Positions 32,920 through 41,103 of a stretch of 49,271 nt of DNA are shown here, piece by piece (position 1 is the stretch's first letter; each line of letters opens with the position of its first letter). Made by a program: the position numbers and the translations under genes. The notes below the pieces were generated by a model that saw nothing but the letters and a program-made list of their open reading frames with translations, was not told where the DNA came from and ran no database searches. Source of the DNA: Methanobacterium sp. PtaB.Bin024 (GTDB lineage Archaea > Methanobacteriota > Methanobacteria > Methanobacteriales > Methanobacteriaceae); NCBI GenBank assembly GCA_002067065.1, contig MVPY01000035.1, positions 1 to 49,271 on the forward strand. Reading direction: 5' to 3'.

Positions 32920-34397
32920 TGACTGAAGAAAACACCAGGGATGATAAACAGAGAGAAGAGATCACCATGGATGAGAAAATCATCAAAAAACCTGAATCCA
33001 TGCTGGATAGGTATCATCGTAAAGGTGGAAGTGCTCCCACTGCTACTCATTACTGTCCAGGATGTGGTCATGGGATACTGCACAAACTCATAGGTGAGGC
33101 CATTGATGATCTGGGAATACAGGACCGCGCAGTTATGACCAGCCCAGTTGGATGTGCAGTCTTTGCCTACTACTATTTTGACTGTGGACATGTGCAAGTT
33201 GCACATGGCCGTGCACCAGCAGTGGGAACCGGACTATCCCGTGCAGAGGAAGATGCAGTGGTAATGTTATATCAGGGAGACGGAGACCTGGCATCTATAG
33301 GACTGAATGAAACCATCCAGGCTGCTAACCGTGGAGAAAAAATGGCAGTTTTCTTTGTGAACAACACAGTCTATGGAATGACCGGAGGACAGATGGCACC
33401 CACCACCCTAGTGGGAGAAGTCACAGTAACCTGCCCAACAGGCAGAGACCCCCGTTACATGGGCTACCCTCTGCACATGTCAGAATTATTGGACAATCTG
33501 GATGCTCCAGTATTCATTGAACGTGTCTCTGTTTCAGACCCGAAACACATCCGTAAAGCCAAAATAGCGGTTCGAAAAGCCTTGGAGGTTCAGAGGGATG
33601 GTAAAGGTTATACCTTTGTGGAAGTACTCTCTCCCTGCCCTACAAACTTGAGAATGGATGCAAAGGGGGCTGAAGATTTTGTTAACAATGAAATGACCAA
33701 AGAATTCCCCTTAAAAAACTTCCGAGACAAAAGAAAAGAAACAGAACCCCTCTGCAGGGCAAGCAGTGATTTTTCACAGGAATCATTAAATGAAATCTTT
33801 GAAGTCCAGGAAGGCAATTCCTGGGAAGCAAAAGATGATCCCTCCTTCCAGAGGAAGGTGGTACGCATTGCAGGATTCGGAGGACAGGGAGTTTTAAGTA
33901 TGGGCCTTACACTGGCCCAGGCAGCCTGTAATGACCAGCGACACGTGTCATGGTATCCATCCTACGGACCAGAACAGAGGGGAGGAACATCAGACTGTAC
34001 AGTGGTTATATCCGGGGAAACCATAGGATCCCCTGTACTGGAAACTTCTGATGGGCTGGTGGCAATGAACCAACCCTCACTGGAAAAATTCGCCTCCAAA
34101 GTTAGAGAAGGTGGACTTATCATCTATGAAAGTAGTATAGGTGAGTTTGAATCCCCTGAAGGTCTCAAGACTCTGGCCATACCTGCTCGTAAAATTGCCA
34201 AGGAACATGGTGTGAAAAGGGCAGCCAACACAGCCATGCTAGGGGTAATAATGGAATTGGGATTAACTGGTCTTCCTAAACAAGTTTTCACTGAAGCAGT
34301 TGAGCACACCTTCCGCAGCAAACCCAAACTGGTACCAGCTAACCTGGAAATACTGGAAGCCGGTGCAAAATGGGCACGGGAAACCTTTAAAACATAA
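32919..34397 (+). CDS. vorA: Ketoisovalerate ferredoxin oxidoreductase subunit VorA (beta-gamma fusion)
   Basis: 492-residue fusion. Residues about 35-270 are the TPP-binding beta part: HYCPGCGHGILHKLI, GCAVFAYYYFDCGHVQVAHGRAPA, the metal-diphosphate motif GDGDLASIGLNE and VNNTVYGMTGGQ. Residues about 305-490 are the gamma domain: VVRIAGFGGQGVLSMG, WYPSYGPEQRGGTSDCTVVIS. The first 30 residues are a charged extension. Some methanogens carry beta and gamma as separate genes; here they are one, as in Methanothermobacter. A long T-rich stretch ends the operon. Substrate preference for branched-chain 2-oxoacids is by homology. Confidence 0.9.
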   Translation: MTEENTRDDKQREEITMDEKIIKKPESMLDRYHRKGGSAPTATHYCPGCGHGILHKLIGEAIDDLGIQDRAVMTSPVGCAVFAYYYFDCGHVQVAHGRAPAVGTGLSRAEEDAVVMLYQGDGDLASIGLNETIQAANRGEKMAVFFVNNTVYGMTGGQMAPTTLVGEVTVTCPTGRDPRYMGYPLHMSELLDNLDAPVFIERVSVSDPKHIRKAKIAVRKALEVQRDGKGYTFVEVLSPCPTNLRMDAKGAEDFVNNEMTKEFPLKNFRDKRKETEPLCRASSDFSQESLNEIFEVQEGNSWEAKDDPSFQRKVVRIAGFGGQGVLSMGLTLAQAACNDQRHVSWYPSYGPEQRGGTSDCTVVISGETIGSPVLETSDGLVAMNQPSLEKFASKVREGGLIIYESSIGEFESPEGLKTLAIPARKIAKEHGVKRAANTAMLGVIMELGLTGLPKQVFTEAVEHTFRSKPKLVPANLEILEAGAKWARETFKT

Positions 34398-34399
34398 AA

Positions 34400-34448
34400 A
34401 AATTTTTTTTCATCTTTTTTTATTTCTTTTCCATTTTTATCCCTTTTT
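34400..34448 (+). terminator. Poly-T terminator after vorCBA
   Basis: Directly after the vorA stop come T9, T7 and further T5-T6 tracts within 60 bases, without a strong hairpin: the typical archaeal transcription terminator, separating vorCBA from the next oxidoreductase operon. Confidence 0.65.
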
Positions 34449-34511
34449 TCACTATTTATTTCTTATTCTCAAATTTTTCTATATTCTTCAACGTTTATTT
34501 TTCATGTAATC

Positions 34512-34547
34512 CATTATTTACCTCTTAATCAGTTTAGGTAAATAATG
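34512..34547. repeat. Perfect 12-base inverted repeat upstream of the second 2-oxoacid oxidoreductase
   Basis: CATTATTTACCT (34512-34523) and AGGTAAATAATG (34536-34547) are exact reverse complements, 12 bases apart. It could be an operator for the gene at 34672 or a hairpin in RNA. A TATA-like TTTATAACT follows at about 34559-34567. A smaller repeat, TTGAAT and ATTCAA, lies closer to the gene at about 34625-34645. Confidence 0.6.
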
Positions 34548-34671
34548 CAAAAATAAACTTTATAACTCAAATTTTAAGTAAAACGAAGATCAAATTATTA
34601 TATAGAAATATACTGGTTTATGGGTTGAATGGAATTATATTCAATCAATTATTTAGCATGGGGGTGAATTA

Positions 34672-36477
34672 ATGGTTTTTTTATCAGAAAAGGAAGATAT
34701 TTCCCTGGTTTTGTGTGGTGAAGCAGGGCAGGGAATCCAGACTGTGGAAGCGATACTGGCTCATGCTATTAAACAGAGTGGTTACCATATTTTCTCCACC
34801 AAAGAATACATGTCACGGGTCAGAGGAGGGCAGAACTCCACAGAAATAAGAATATCATCCCATCGAGTTGCTTCTTATGTTAACCGGATCGATATTCTCT
34901 TAGCATTAAGTTCTGGAGCTATAAAACATCTTGAAGATAGAATATCCGGTGATACTCTAATAATAGGTGATCCAGAACATCTTAAAACTGTAAAAGAAGA
35001 GGGCATTTTTCAGGAGCATGGTCTGAATACTGATAATTTTATAGAGATCCCCCTTATGGAATCTGCCCAGGAAATCGGGGGGCTCATATTTGCCAATGTG
35101 ATAGCAGCAGGATTCATATCCAGCATTTTAAACATCCCTAAAGAGATATTTGATGGGCTTATCAGTGACATGTTCACAAGGAAAGGTGCCCAAATACTTG
35201 AAAACGATTTAAAGGCAGGAGAGGCAGGTTACCAGATAGGCAGGGAATTAATGGAATCTAAATCAGAGATAATTCAAGTTTCGCTCTCTGGTCAGTCAGA
35301 AGTTCGTGATGAACTTTTAATGAACGGAACTGATGCTGTAGGATTCGGTTGTCTTGCAGGAAAATGCAGATTCATGTCTTCATATCCCATGACTCCTTCC
35401 ACTCCACTTCAGAGTTTTCTGGCCAGTAATGCCCATGAATTTGAAATGATATATGAACAGGCAGAAGATGAAATAGCAGCAATCAACATGGCCCTAGGAG
35501 CATCCTATGCAGGGGCACGGAGCATTGTAGCCACTTCAGGCAGTGGATTCGCCCTAATGGGGGAAGCCGTAGGGTTAGCCGGGATGATAGAAACTCCTCT
35601 AGTTATTTACATTGCTCAGAGGCCTGGCCCGGCTGTGGGACTTCCCACCCGCACCAGTCAGGAAGACCTGAACCTGGCACTCTATTCTGGACCTGGTGAA
35701 TTCCCCAGGATCATATTTGCACCAGGAAAACTGGAAGATGCATTCATACTAACTCAAAAAGCCTTTAACCTGGCTGAAAAATATCAGATCCCGGTTTTCA
35801 TATTAACAGACCAATACTTTGTGGACTGCTACTACAATCTCTCTTCCCTTCCACTGGAAGATGTTGAAAATGAGAATTATCTTGTGAAAACTGCTCCAGA
35901 CTATCAGAGATATCTTATCACCCATGATGGGATCACTCCACAGGGAATACCTGGATATGGCGATGGGTTGGTGGTTGTAGACTCAGATGAGCATGATGAA
36001 GAGGGACACATCACCGAAAACCTGGATTTAAGGACACAGATGGTTGATAAAAGGTTAAAAAAGCTTGAACAAATCAAGGAAGATGTTGTTTCCCCTGAAC
36101 TTGTGGGTCCTGAGAATTACCAGGAACTGGTGGTGGGATGGGGTTCCACCTACTGGCCCATCAGAGAAGCTTTAGAAAATCTACTCCAAAGGAATGAGGA
36201 AAAGAAAATAAGTTTCCTTCACTTCAAGCAAGTCTATCCCTTCCATAAATCAGTGGCTGAGTATCTGGAAAGGGCTGAAGATGTTATAATATTTGAAAAC
36301 AATGCCCAGGGACAACTGGCAAACCTTATAAAACTTGAAACCGGTTTCGAAATACAGGAAAGGGTTCTAAAGTACAATGGAATGCCATTTTCAGTGGAAG
36401 AAGTGGAAGAAAATCTCAAAAGATTCACAAGTATTGAAAATGTTGATACTTCAGGTGCTGAGGAGGTGTCCAAATGA
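34672..36477 (+). CDS. 2-oxoacid:acceptor oxidoreductase, fused gamma-alpha subunit
   Basis: 601-residue fusion. Residues about 8-195 are the gamma domain (SLVLCGEAGQGIQTVEAIL, STKEYMSRVRGGQNSTEIRIS). Residues about 220-590 are the alpha domain (GCLAGKCRFMSSYPMTPSTPL, YEQAEDEIAAINMALGASYAGARSIVATSGSGFALMGEAVG, IAQRPGPAVGLPTRTSQEDLN). This gamma-alpha order is typical of the KorA-like two-subunit enzymes and differs from the neighbouring VOR. GGGGGTGA precedes the ATG. It overlaps the beta gene by four bases. The substrate is not determinable; 2-oxoglutarate, pyruvate or a branched-chain 2-oxoacid are possible. Confidence 0.88.
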   Translation: MVFLSEKEDISLVLCGEAGQGIQTVEAILAHAIKQSGYHIFSTKEYMSRVRGGQNSTEIRISSHRVASYVNRIDILLALSSGAIKHLEDRISGDTLIIGDPEHLKTVKEEGIFQEHGLNTDNFIEIPLMESAQEIGGLIFANVIAAGFISSILNIPKEIFDGLISDMFTRKGAQILENDLKAGEAGYQIGRELMESKSEIIQVSLSGQSEVRDELLMNGTDAVGFGCLAGKCRFMSSYPMTPSTPLQSFLASNAHEFEMIYEQAEDEIAAINMALGASYAGARSIVATSGSGFALMGEAVGLAGMIETPLVIYIAQRPGPAVGLPTRTSQEDLNLALYSGPGEFPRIIFAPGKLEDAFILTQKAFNLAEKYQIPVFILTDQYFVDCYYNLSSLPLEDVENENYLVKTAPDYQRYLITHDGITPQGIPGYGDGLVVVDSDEHDEEGHITENLDLRTQMVDKRLKKLEQIKEDVVSPELVGPENYQELVVGWGSTYWPIREALENLLQRNEEKKISFLHFKQVYPFHKSVAEYLERAEDVIIFENNAQGQLANLIKLETGFEIQERVLKYNGMPFSVEEVEENLKRFTSIENVDTSGAEEVSK

Positions 36478-37334
36478 AACCCAGGGATTTTGACATGCCA
36501 GATGCAGATGTGGCCTGGTGTCCAGGATGTGGTAATTTAGCAATCCTGCGCAGTCTCAAAACTGCCCTAGCTGAACTTGAAATCTTACCACAAGACCTGG
36601 TTTTCGTATCAGGAATAGGGCAGGCAGGAAAACTACCTCACTATATAAGGGGAAATGTATTCAATGGCCTGCATGGAAGGTCTTTATCTCCAGCAACAGG
36701 TATAAAAGCAGCTAACCCGGAATTAACAGTCATAGATGTGAGTGGAGATGGTTGTATGTACGGTGAGGGGGGCAACCACTTCATTCACACCATCAGACGC
36801 AATCCGGACATGACCAACCTAGTACATAACAACATGGTCTATGGCCTAACTAAGGGACAGGCATCACCCACTAGCCAGATAGACTTTAACACACCTTTAC
36901 AAGTTGATGGTGTATTTTTGGAACCTTTCAACCCATTAGCAGTGGCTATTGCTCTTGATGCATCATTTGTAGCCAGAGCATTCAGTGGGGACCGTAAGCA
37001 AACCATTGAAATCTTAAAAGCAGCCATAAAACATAAAGGATATGCCTTGGTGGATATTTTCCAGCCCTGCGTAACCTTCAACAAGGTAAACACCAGAAAC
37101 TGGTTCAAAGAACACACTTATTACTTGGAAGAGGATCATGATCCCAGTGACAGGAACCAGGCATTCCAGAGAGCCACGGAAACAGGAGAATATCCTCTGG
37201 GAATCTTTTACACCAACCCCCATAAGAAAACCTTTGAAGAAAATCTCAGTGTGTATTATGAGGAAAAAACGCCATTATTCCAGAGGAAAGTTGATATACA
37301 AAAAATCAAAGCACTTATTGAGACAAAAAGGTGA
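36474..37334 (+). CDS. 2-oxoacid:acceptor oxidoreductase beta subunit
   Basis: 286-residue TPP-binding subunit, coupled to the preceding gene by an ATGA overlap and its own GGAGGTG site. Motifs: AWCPGCGNLAILRSLKTAL near residue 14, VSGIGQAGKLPHYI near 43, LHGRSLSPATGIKAANPELTVIDVSGDGCMYGEGGNHFIH with the GDG metal site near 86, and HNNMVYGLTKGQASPT near 118, where histidine replaces the more usual F/V before NN. It has no ferredoxin domain of its own and no delta subunit gene is adjacent, so it should pass electrons straight to free ferredoxin. Confidence 0.88.
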   Translation: MKPRDFDMPDADVAWCPGCGNLAILRSLKTALAELEILPQDLVFVSGIGQAGKLPHYIRGNVFNGLHGRSLSPATGIKAANPELTVIDVSGDGCMYGEGGNHFIHTIRRNPDMTNLVHNNMVYGLTKGQASPTSQIDFNTPLQVDGVFLEPFNPLAVAIALDASFVARAFSGDRKQTIEILKAAIKHKGYALVDIFQPCVTFNKVNTRNWFKEHTYYLEEDHDPSDRNQAFQRATETGEYPLGIFYTNPHKKTFEENLSVYYEEKTPLFQRKVDIQKIKALIETKR

Positions 37335-37491
37335 ATTCTATCATTTTACAATTGAATTAAAGAATATAAAAGGATTGTAATAAAAGAATTGTAATGGAAA
37401 AAATAACAATAATTATGTTATAAAATAAGCATTTCTCATGAAATAAGGGTAAATAAACTTAAAGCTCTGTCAAGTCAATTAGAGGTGGAAA

Positions 37492-38265
37492 ATGAGGAAA
37501 ATTAGAATATTATCCTGGAATGTTAACGGAATCAGGGCAGTGCACCGTAAAGGATTCCTTGACTGGTTTAAGGAGGATAAACCAGATATATTATGTATTC
37601 AAGAAACTAAAGCCGTTCGTAAACAATTTCCAGCTGACATCAGAAATATTAATGACTATCAACTGTACTTATCTGAAGCAGAACGCAAAGGATACAGTGG
37701 AGTGGCCACTTACACCAGTATGAAACCGGAAAAAGTTAAACAAGGTTTTGGAATCCCAAAATTCGACAGTGAAGGCCGCACACTCATAACAGATTATGGG
37801 GATTTTGTACTGTTTAACATCTACTTTCCCAATGGTAAAATGTCCCAGGAAAGACTACAGTATAAATTAGATTTTTATGATTCCTTCATGGACTATGCTG
37901 ACGCCCTTAAAGAAGAAGGAAGGAACATCGTAGTTTGTGGTGATGTTAACACTGCTCATAATGAGATAGACCTAGCAAGACCCAAGGAAAACGAGAAAAT
38001 TTCAGGTTTCCTGCCTATTGAAAGGGAATGGATCGATCGTTTCCTGAGCCATGGCTATGTGGACACCTTCCGCGAGTTCAACCAGGAAACTGATCAATAC
38101 ACCTGGTGGAGCTACCGTACTCGTGCCAGAGAACGGAATGTGGGCTGGAGACTGGACTACTTCTTTGTTAATGAAGAATTTATGGATAATATTCAGTCAT
38201 CTTACATCCTTTCCGATGTCATGGGATCTGACCACTGTCCAGTGGGTATAGACATAGAGGTATAA
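37492..38265 (+). CDS. xth: Exonuclease III-family endonuclease of the Mth212 (DNA uridine endonuclease) type
   Basis: 257-residue metal-dependent AP endonuclease/exonuclease. Catalytic elements: LSWNVNGIRA, E38 in IQETKA, Y111/F112 in NIYFPNG, D151 in VCGDVNTAH, WWSYRTRARERNVGWRLDYFFV near 205-226 and SDHCP near 246. Its length equals that of Methanothermobacter Mth212, which also nicks DNA directly at deoxyuridine. K125 and R209, the residues I recall as important for uridine recognition in Mth212, are both present at the same positions. GGTGG precedes the ATG. It is monocistronic, with endonuclease IV 6 kb away. Confidence 0.9.
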   Translation: MRKIRILSWNVNGIRAVHRKGFLDWFKEDKPDILCIQETKAVRKQFPADIRNINDYQLYLSEAERKGYSGVATYTSMKPEKVKQGFGIPKFDSEGRTLITDYGDFVLFNIYFPNGKMSQERLQYKLDFYDSFMDYADALKEEGRNIVVCGDVNTAHNEIDLARPKENEKISGFLPIEREWIDRFLSHGYVDTFREFNQETDQYTWWSYRTRARERNVGWRLDYFFVNEEFMDNIQSSYILSDVMGSDHCPVGIDIEV

Positions 38266-38414
38266 ACATAAAAATTGGATGATTAATGAGTCCACATACT
38301 CATAAATCAGCATACTCAAGATGAATCTTATCCAACCACCTGAAATCTGCCCTGAGGGAGATTATTCTGTCAAAACAAAGAAAAACATGCTTCAAGTTAA
38401 TCTGATGGGACATC

Positions 38415-39047
38415 ATGTTATTCAGCCATAACAGTAGTAAATGGATTTGGACAGGGATTTTAGCAGTTTTCATTTTCCTAATTTTATTGTTCACGGCCTA
38501 TCTGATGTTTCCCGGACAATACACTCCTCTTGAAAACTGTATAAGTGACCTTGGAAACATGGAACTAAACCCTCAAGGAGCAATGATATTCAATTTAGGT
38601 TGTATTTTAACTGGATTTGTCCTTATACCTTTTTTTATTTCGTTATCATGGTTGAAGAGGGAAAATTGTAATAAATTACTTATAACAACCCAGATATTCG
38701 GCTTCATTGCTGCTATCTTCCTGATCATGGTGGGTATTTTCCCTGAAAACTACCCACCCTGGCACTGGATATGGTCAGCCCTGTTTTTCATAACCTTACT
38801 GATATTCTTGGTTCTGGTAACAATTCTCATGTGGAGTCATCCTCTATTTCCCAGACCGCTGGCTTACTATGGATTTCTTGTAATTGTCGTGGATTTGTAT
38901 TTCATTACCATTAACATAATACCTATTTGGCTGCCAAAACCACTGTTAGAATGGCTTTCAGTTATATTTGCACTTGGATTGCTATTAGGCATGTCCTTTG
39001 TTATGTTAACCAGCAGAAACAAAAAGGATTCAAAGATCAATACTTGA
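38415..39047 (+). CDS. DUF998-family membrane protein
   Basis: 210-residue integral membrane protein with about six hydrophobic helices (first at 10-31). The family marker is the segment FPGQYTPLENCISDLGNMELNPQGAMIFNLGCIL after the first helix, with the SDLG core typical of DUF998. Function unknown; proteins of this family are widespread in archaea and bacteria. The ribosome binding site is weak (GATGGGA). It stands alone between xth and the second DUF2769 gene, with about 60 bases to the latter. Confidence 0.8.
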   Translation: MLFSHNSSKWIWTGILAVFIFLILLFTAYLMFPGQYTPLENCISDLGNMELNPQGAMIFNLGCILTGFVLIPFFISLSWLKRENCNKLLITTQIFGFIAAIFLIMVGIFPENYPPWHWIWSALFFITLLIFLVLVTILMWSHPLFPRPLAYYGFLVIVVDLYFITINIIPIWLPKPLLEWLSVIFALGLLLGMSFVMLTSRNKKDSKINT

Positions 39048-39105
39048 AAGATCAGTATAGATAAAGAATTATGGATAATAAAAGTCTTGATTCGGAGGAG
39101 TAGAA

Positions 39106-39402
39106 ATGGACAAATTTGAGGAAAAAATGGGAGAAATTGCAAAAGAAGGCCTATCAGAAGACAAAGTGAATAAAAGATTTTTGGATGACTGGGGAGACGA
39201 TTGTATTTGTCCGGATTGTCCCATGTATAACCAGTGCGCCCAGGAAAAATATGAAGGACTCTACTGCCTCCTAGGTAAGTCAGAATGTAACCTGGAGGAA
39301 GACGACTGCATATGCCCTGATTGTGACGTATTCGGGGAGTTAGATCTTAAATATGATCTTTTTTGTATCAAGGGTTCTGAAAAAGAATTAAGAGGTATTT
39401 AA
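39106..39402 (+). CDS. DUF2769-family cysteine-rich small protein, second copy
   Basis: 98-residue paralogue of the protein at 10635-10925. Both open MDKF after a GGAGGAG site and share CICPDCPMYNQC near residues 34-45, YCLLGKSEC near 55-63, CICPDCDVF near 69-77 and a last FC followed by KGSE near 85-90. The regular cysteine pairs suggest metal binding. This copy is more acidic. The two genes lie 28 kb apart and are clearly diverged, so the duplication is old. Function unknown. Confidence 0.78.
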   Translation: MDKFEEKMGEIAKEGLSEDKVNKRFLDDWGDDCICPDCPMYNQCAQEKYEGLYCLLGKSECNLEEDDCICPDCDVFGELDLKYDLFCIKGSEKELRGI

Positions 39403-39735
39403 TTAGTTCAAACAGTCTTTAATAATTAATTTTATTAGAGCTTCGCTGAATTTTTGGCTGTTCTGTCATACTGATCATGTTATTCATTAAACTATTCATT
39501 ATTCATTTTTATTTTGTTATTATAAAGTTGAATTCACCATTTTAGAATATATTAGATTTTAACTGGAGAACTTACATACACATTACATGTTTTATAAAAT
39601 TTTTAACAGATAAAGAACCAATCTAAAATGGGGTTGTAAAAGAAATATGGATAAGCTATTTGAAAATTTAACAATTCCCCTATCAAATTCTATCTTACCT
39701 AAGATCAATATTATCAACTGAATAAGAGGAATGCT
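39403..39735 (+). other. Intergenic region upstream of gatD
   Basis: 333 bases, strongly AT-rich, without a convincing gene. T-rich DNA follows the DUF2769 stop. TATA-like TTTATAAAATT lies near 39590-39600. A 24-codon frame starting at about 39645 (MDKLFENLTIPL) has no good ribosome binding site and is not called. AGAGGA near 39724 is the gatD ribosome binding site. Confidence 0.5.
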
Positions 39736-41061
39736 ATGAGTTATCGTAAAACCGCCAAAAAATTTTTAGATTTACAGGGAATATCCGTTGGGGATCAAAT
39801 TTCAATAAAAAAAGATGGCATAGAATATCAGGGAATGTTATTAGACCGGGCTGAAGATGCTGATGAATGGCACGTGGTGTTGAAACTGGCCAATGGTTAT
39901 AACATAGGAGTGAACATAGCTGAAGCTGAGACTAAGCTCCTGGAGAAGGGAGAAAAGCCCAAAATCGATCTTTCACCATTAGACATTAAGGAAGACCCGG
40001 AAAAAATGGACATCTCCATCATATCCACAGGGGGAACTGTGGCTTCCATAATCGATTACAAAACCGGGGCTGTGCATCCTGCTTTTACTGCCGATGACCT
40101 GTTGAGGGCCACTCCAGAACTCCTGGATGAGGCCAACATCACGGGGAAGGCCATAATGAACATCCTCAGTGAGAACATGAAACCGGACTACTGGATCCAA
40201 GCTGCCAGGTCAGTGGCTGATGAGATAACAGGGGGTGCTGATGGGGTAGTGGTGGCCCATGGGACCGATACCATGCATTACACTTCTGCTGCTTTAAGTT
40301 TCATCCTCCAAACACCAGTCCCTATAGTTTTAACTGGTGCCCAGAGGAGTTCTGACAGACCATCATCTGATGCCTATATTAACCTTATGAGCTCAGTTGC
40401 TGCTGCCAAATCTGACATTGCTGAAGTTATGGTTTGCATGCATGCCACAGAAAATGATAGTCAGACCTATCTGCACAAAGGTACCAAGGTGCGTAAGATG
40501 CATACCAGCCGCAGAGACACTTTCTCCAGTATTAACACCCTCCCCATGGCTCAGGTTAAGGATGGAAAGGTGAAGATCATTGATAAAAATTATCCATACA
40601 CCAAACGAAAGGAGATCCAATTGGAAGTTAATGACTCATTAGAACCGAAAGTAGCATTTATAAAAAGTTATCCGGGAATTTCAGGAGAAATTATAGATTA
40701 CCATACAGATAAATGTTATAAGGGTATGGTGATAGAGGGAACTGGACTGGGGCACTGTCCTGACTACCTCATCCCTCCAATAAAAAGGGCAATTGATGAG
40801 GGAATACCAGTGGCAATGTCTTCCCAGTGTCTGTACGGCCGGACCAACCTGAATGTATACAGTACTGGTCGTAAACTCGTATCTGCAGGGGTGATACCTG
40901 TGGGTGACATGCTACCAGAGGTAGCTTATGTGAAGTTGGTGTGGACTCTGGGACAGATCACAGACCCTGAAGAAGTTAAGAAGATAATGCAAACCAACCT
41001 CAAGGGCGAACTGGTGGAAAAATCATCCTCGAAATATTTCATAAAAGATTACGGGATATAA
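39736..41061 (+). CDS. gatD: Glu-tRNA(Gln) amidotransferase subunit D
   Basis: 441-residue subunit of the archaea-specific GatDE amidotransferase, which converts Glu-tRNA(Gln) to Gln-tRNA(Gln). GatD is the asparaginase-like domain that frees ammonia from glutamine or asparagine. Seen: the N-terminal SH3-like part (1-85) special to GatD, then the catalytic threonine T101 in IISTGGTVASI and the second triad HGTDTMHYTSAAL with T177/D178, followed by VLTGAQRSSDRPSSDAYINL near 206. AGAGGA precedes the ATG. gatE follows after a short spacer containing a tandem duplication. Confidence 0.95.
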   Translation: MSYRKTAKKFLDLQGISVGDQISIKKDGIEYQGMLLDRAEDADEWHVVLKLANGYNIGVNIAEAETKLLEKGEKPKIDLSPLDIKEDPEKMDISIISTGGTVASIIDYKTGAVHPAFTADDLLRATPELLDEANITGKAIMNILSENMKPDYWIQAARSVADEITGGADGVVVAHGTDTMHYTSAALSFILQTPVPIVLTGAQRSSDRPSSDAYINLMSSVAAAKSDIAEVMVCMHATENDSQTYLHKGTKVRKMHTSRRDTFSSINTLPMAQVKDGKVKIIDKNYPYTKRKEIQLEVNDSLEPKVAFIKSYPGISGEIIDYHTDKCYKGMVIEGTGLGHCPDYLIPPIKRAIDEGIPVAMSSQCLYGRTNLNVYSTGRKLVSAGVIPVGDMLPEVAYVKLVWTLGQITDPEEVKKIMQTNLKGELVEKSSSKYFIKDYGI

Positions 41062-41091
41062 CAGGAGATAACAAGATATAACTGGAGATAA
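41055..41091 (+). repeat. Tandem duplication between gatD and gatE
   Basis: A 17-base unit beginning GATATAAC and ending GGAGATAA occurs at 41055-41071 and 41075-41091, with one mismatch (A/T), period 20. The first copy includes the gatD stop codon; both contain a GGAGAT ribosome-binding-like core, but gatE itself uses GGTGAT at 41094-41099. Confidence 0.75.
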
Positions 41092-41103
41092 ATGGTGATA
41101 TAC

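Noticed and set aside
39645..39719. 24-codon frame MDKLFENLTIPL in the gatD leader
   Set aside because: Too short, weak ribosome binding site and no recognisable feature; may be chance in AT-rich DNA.
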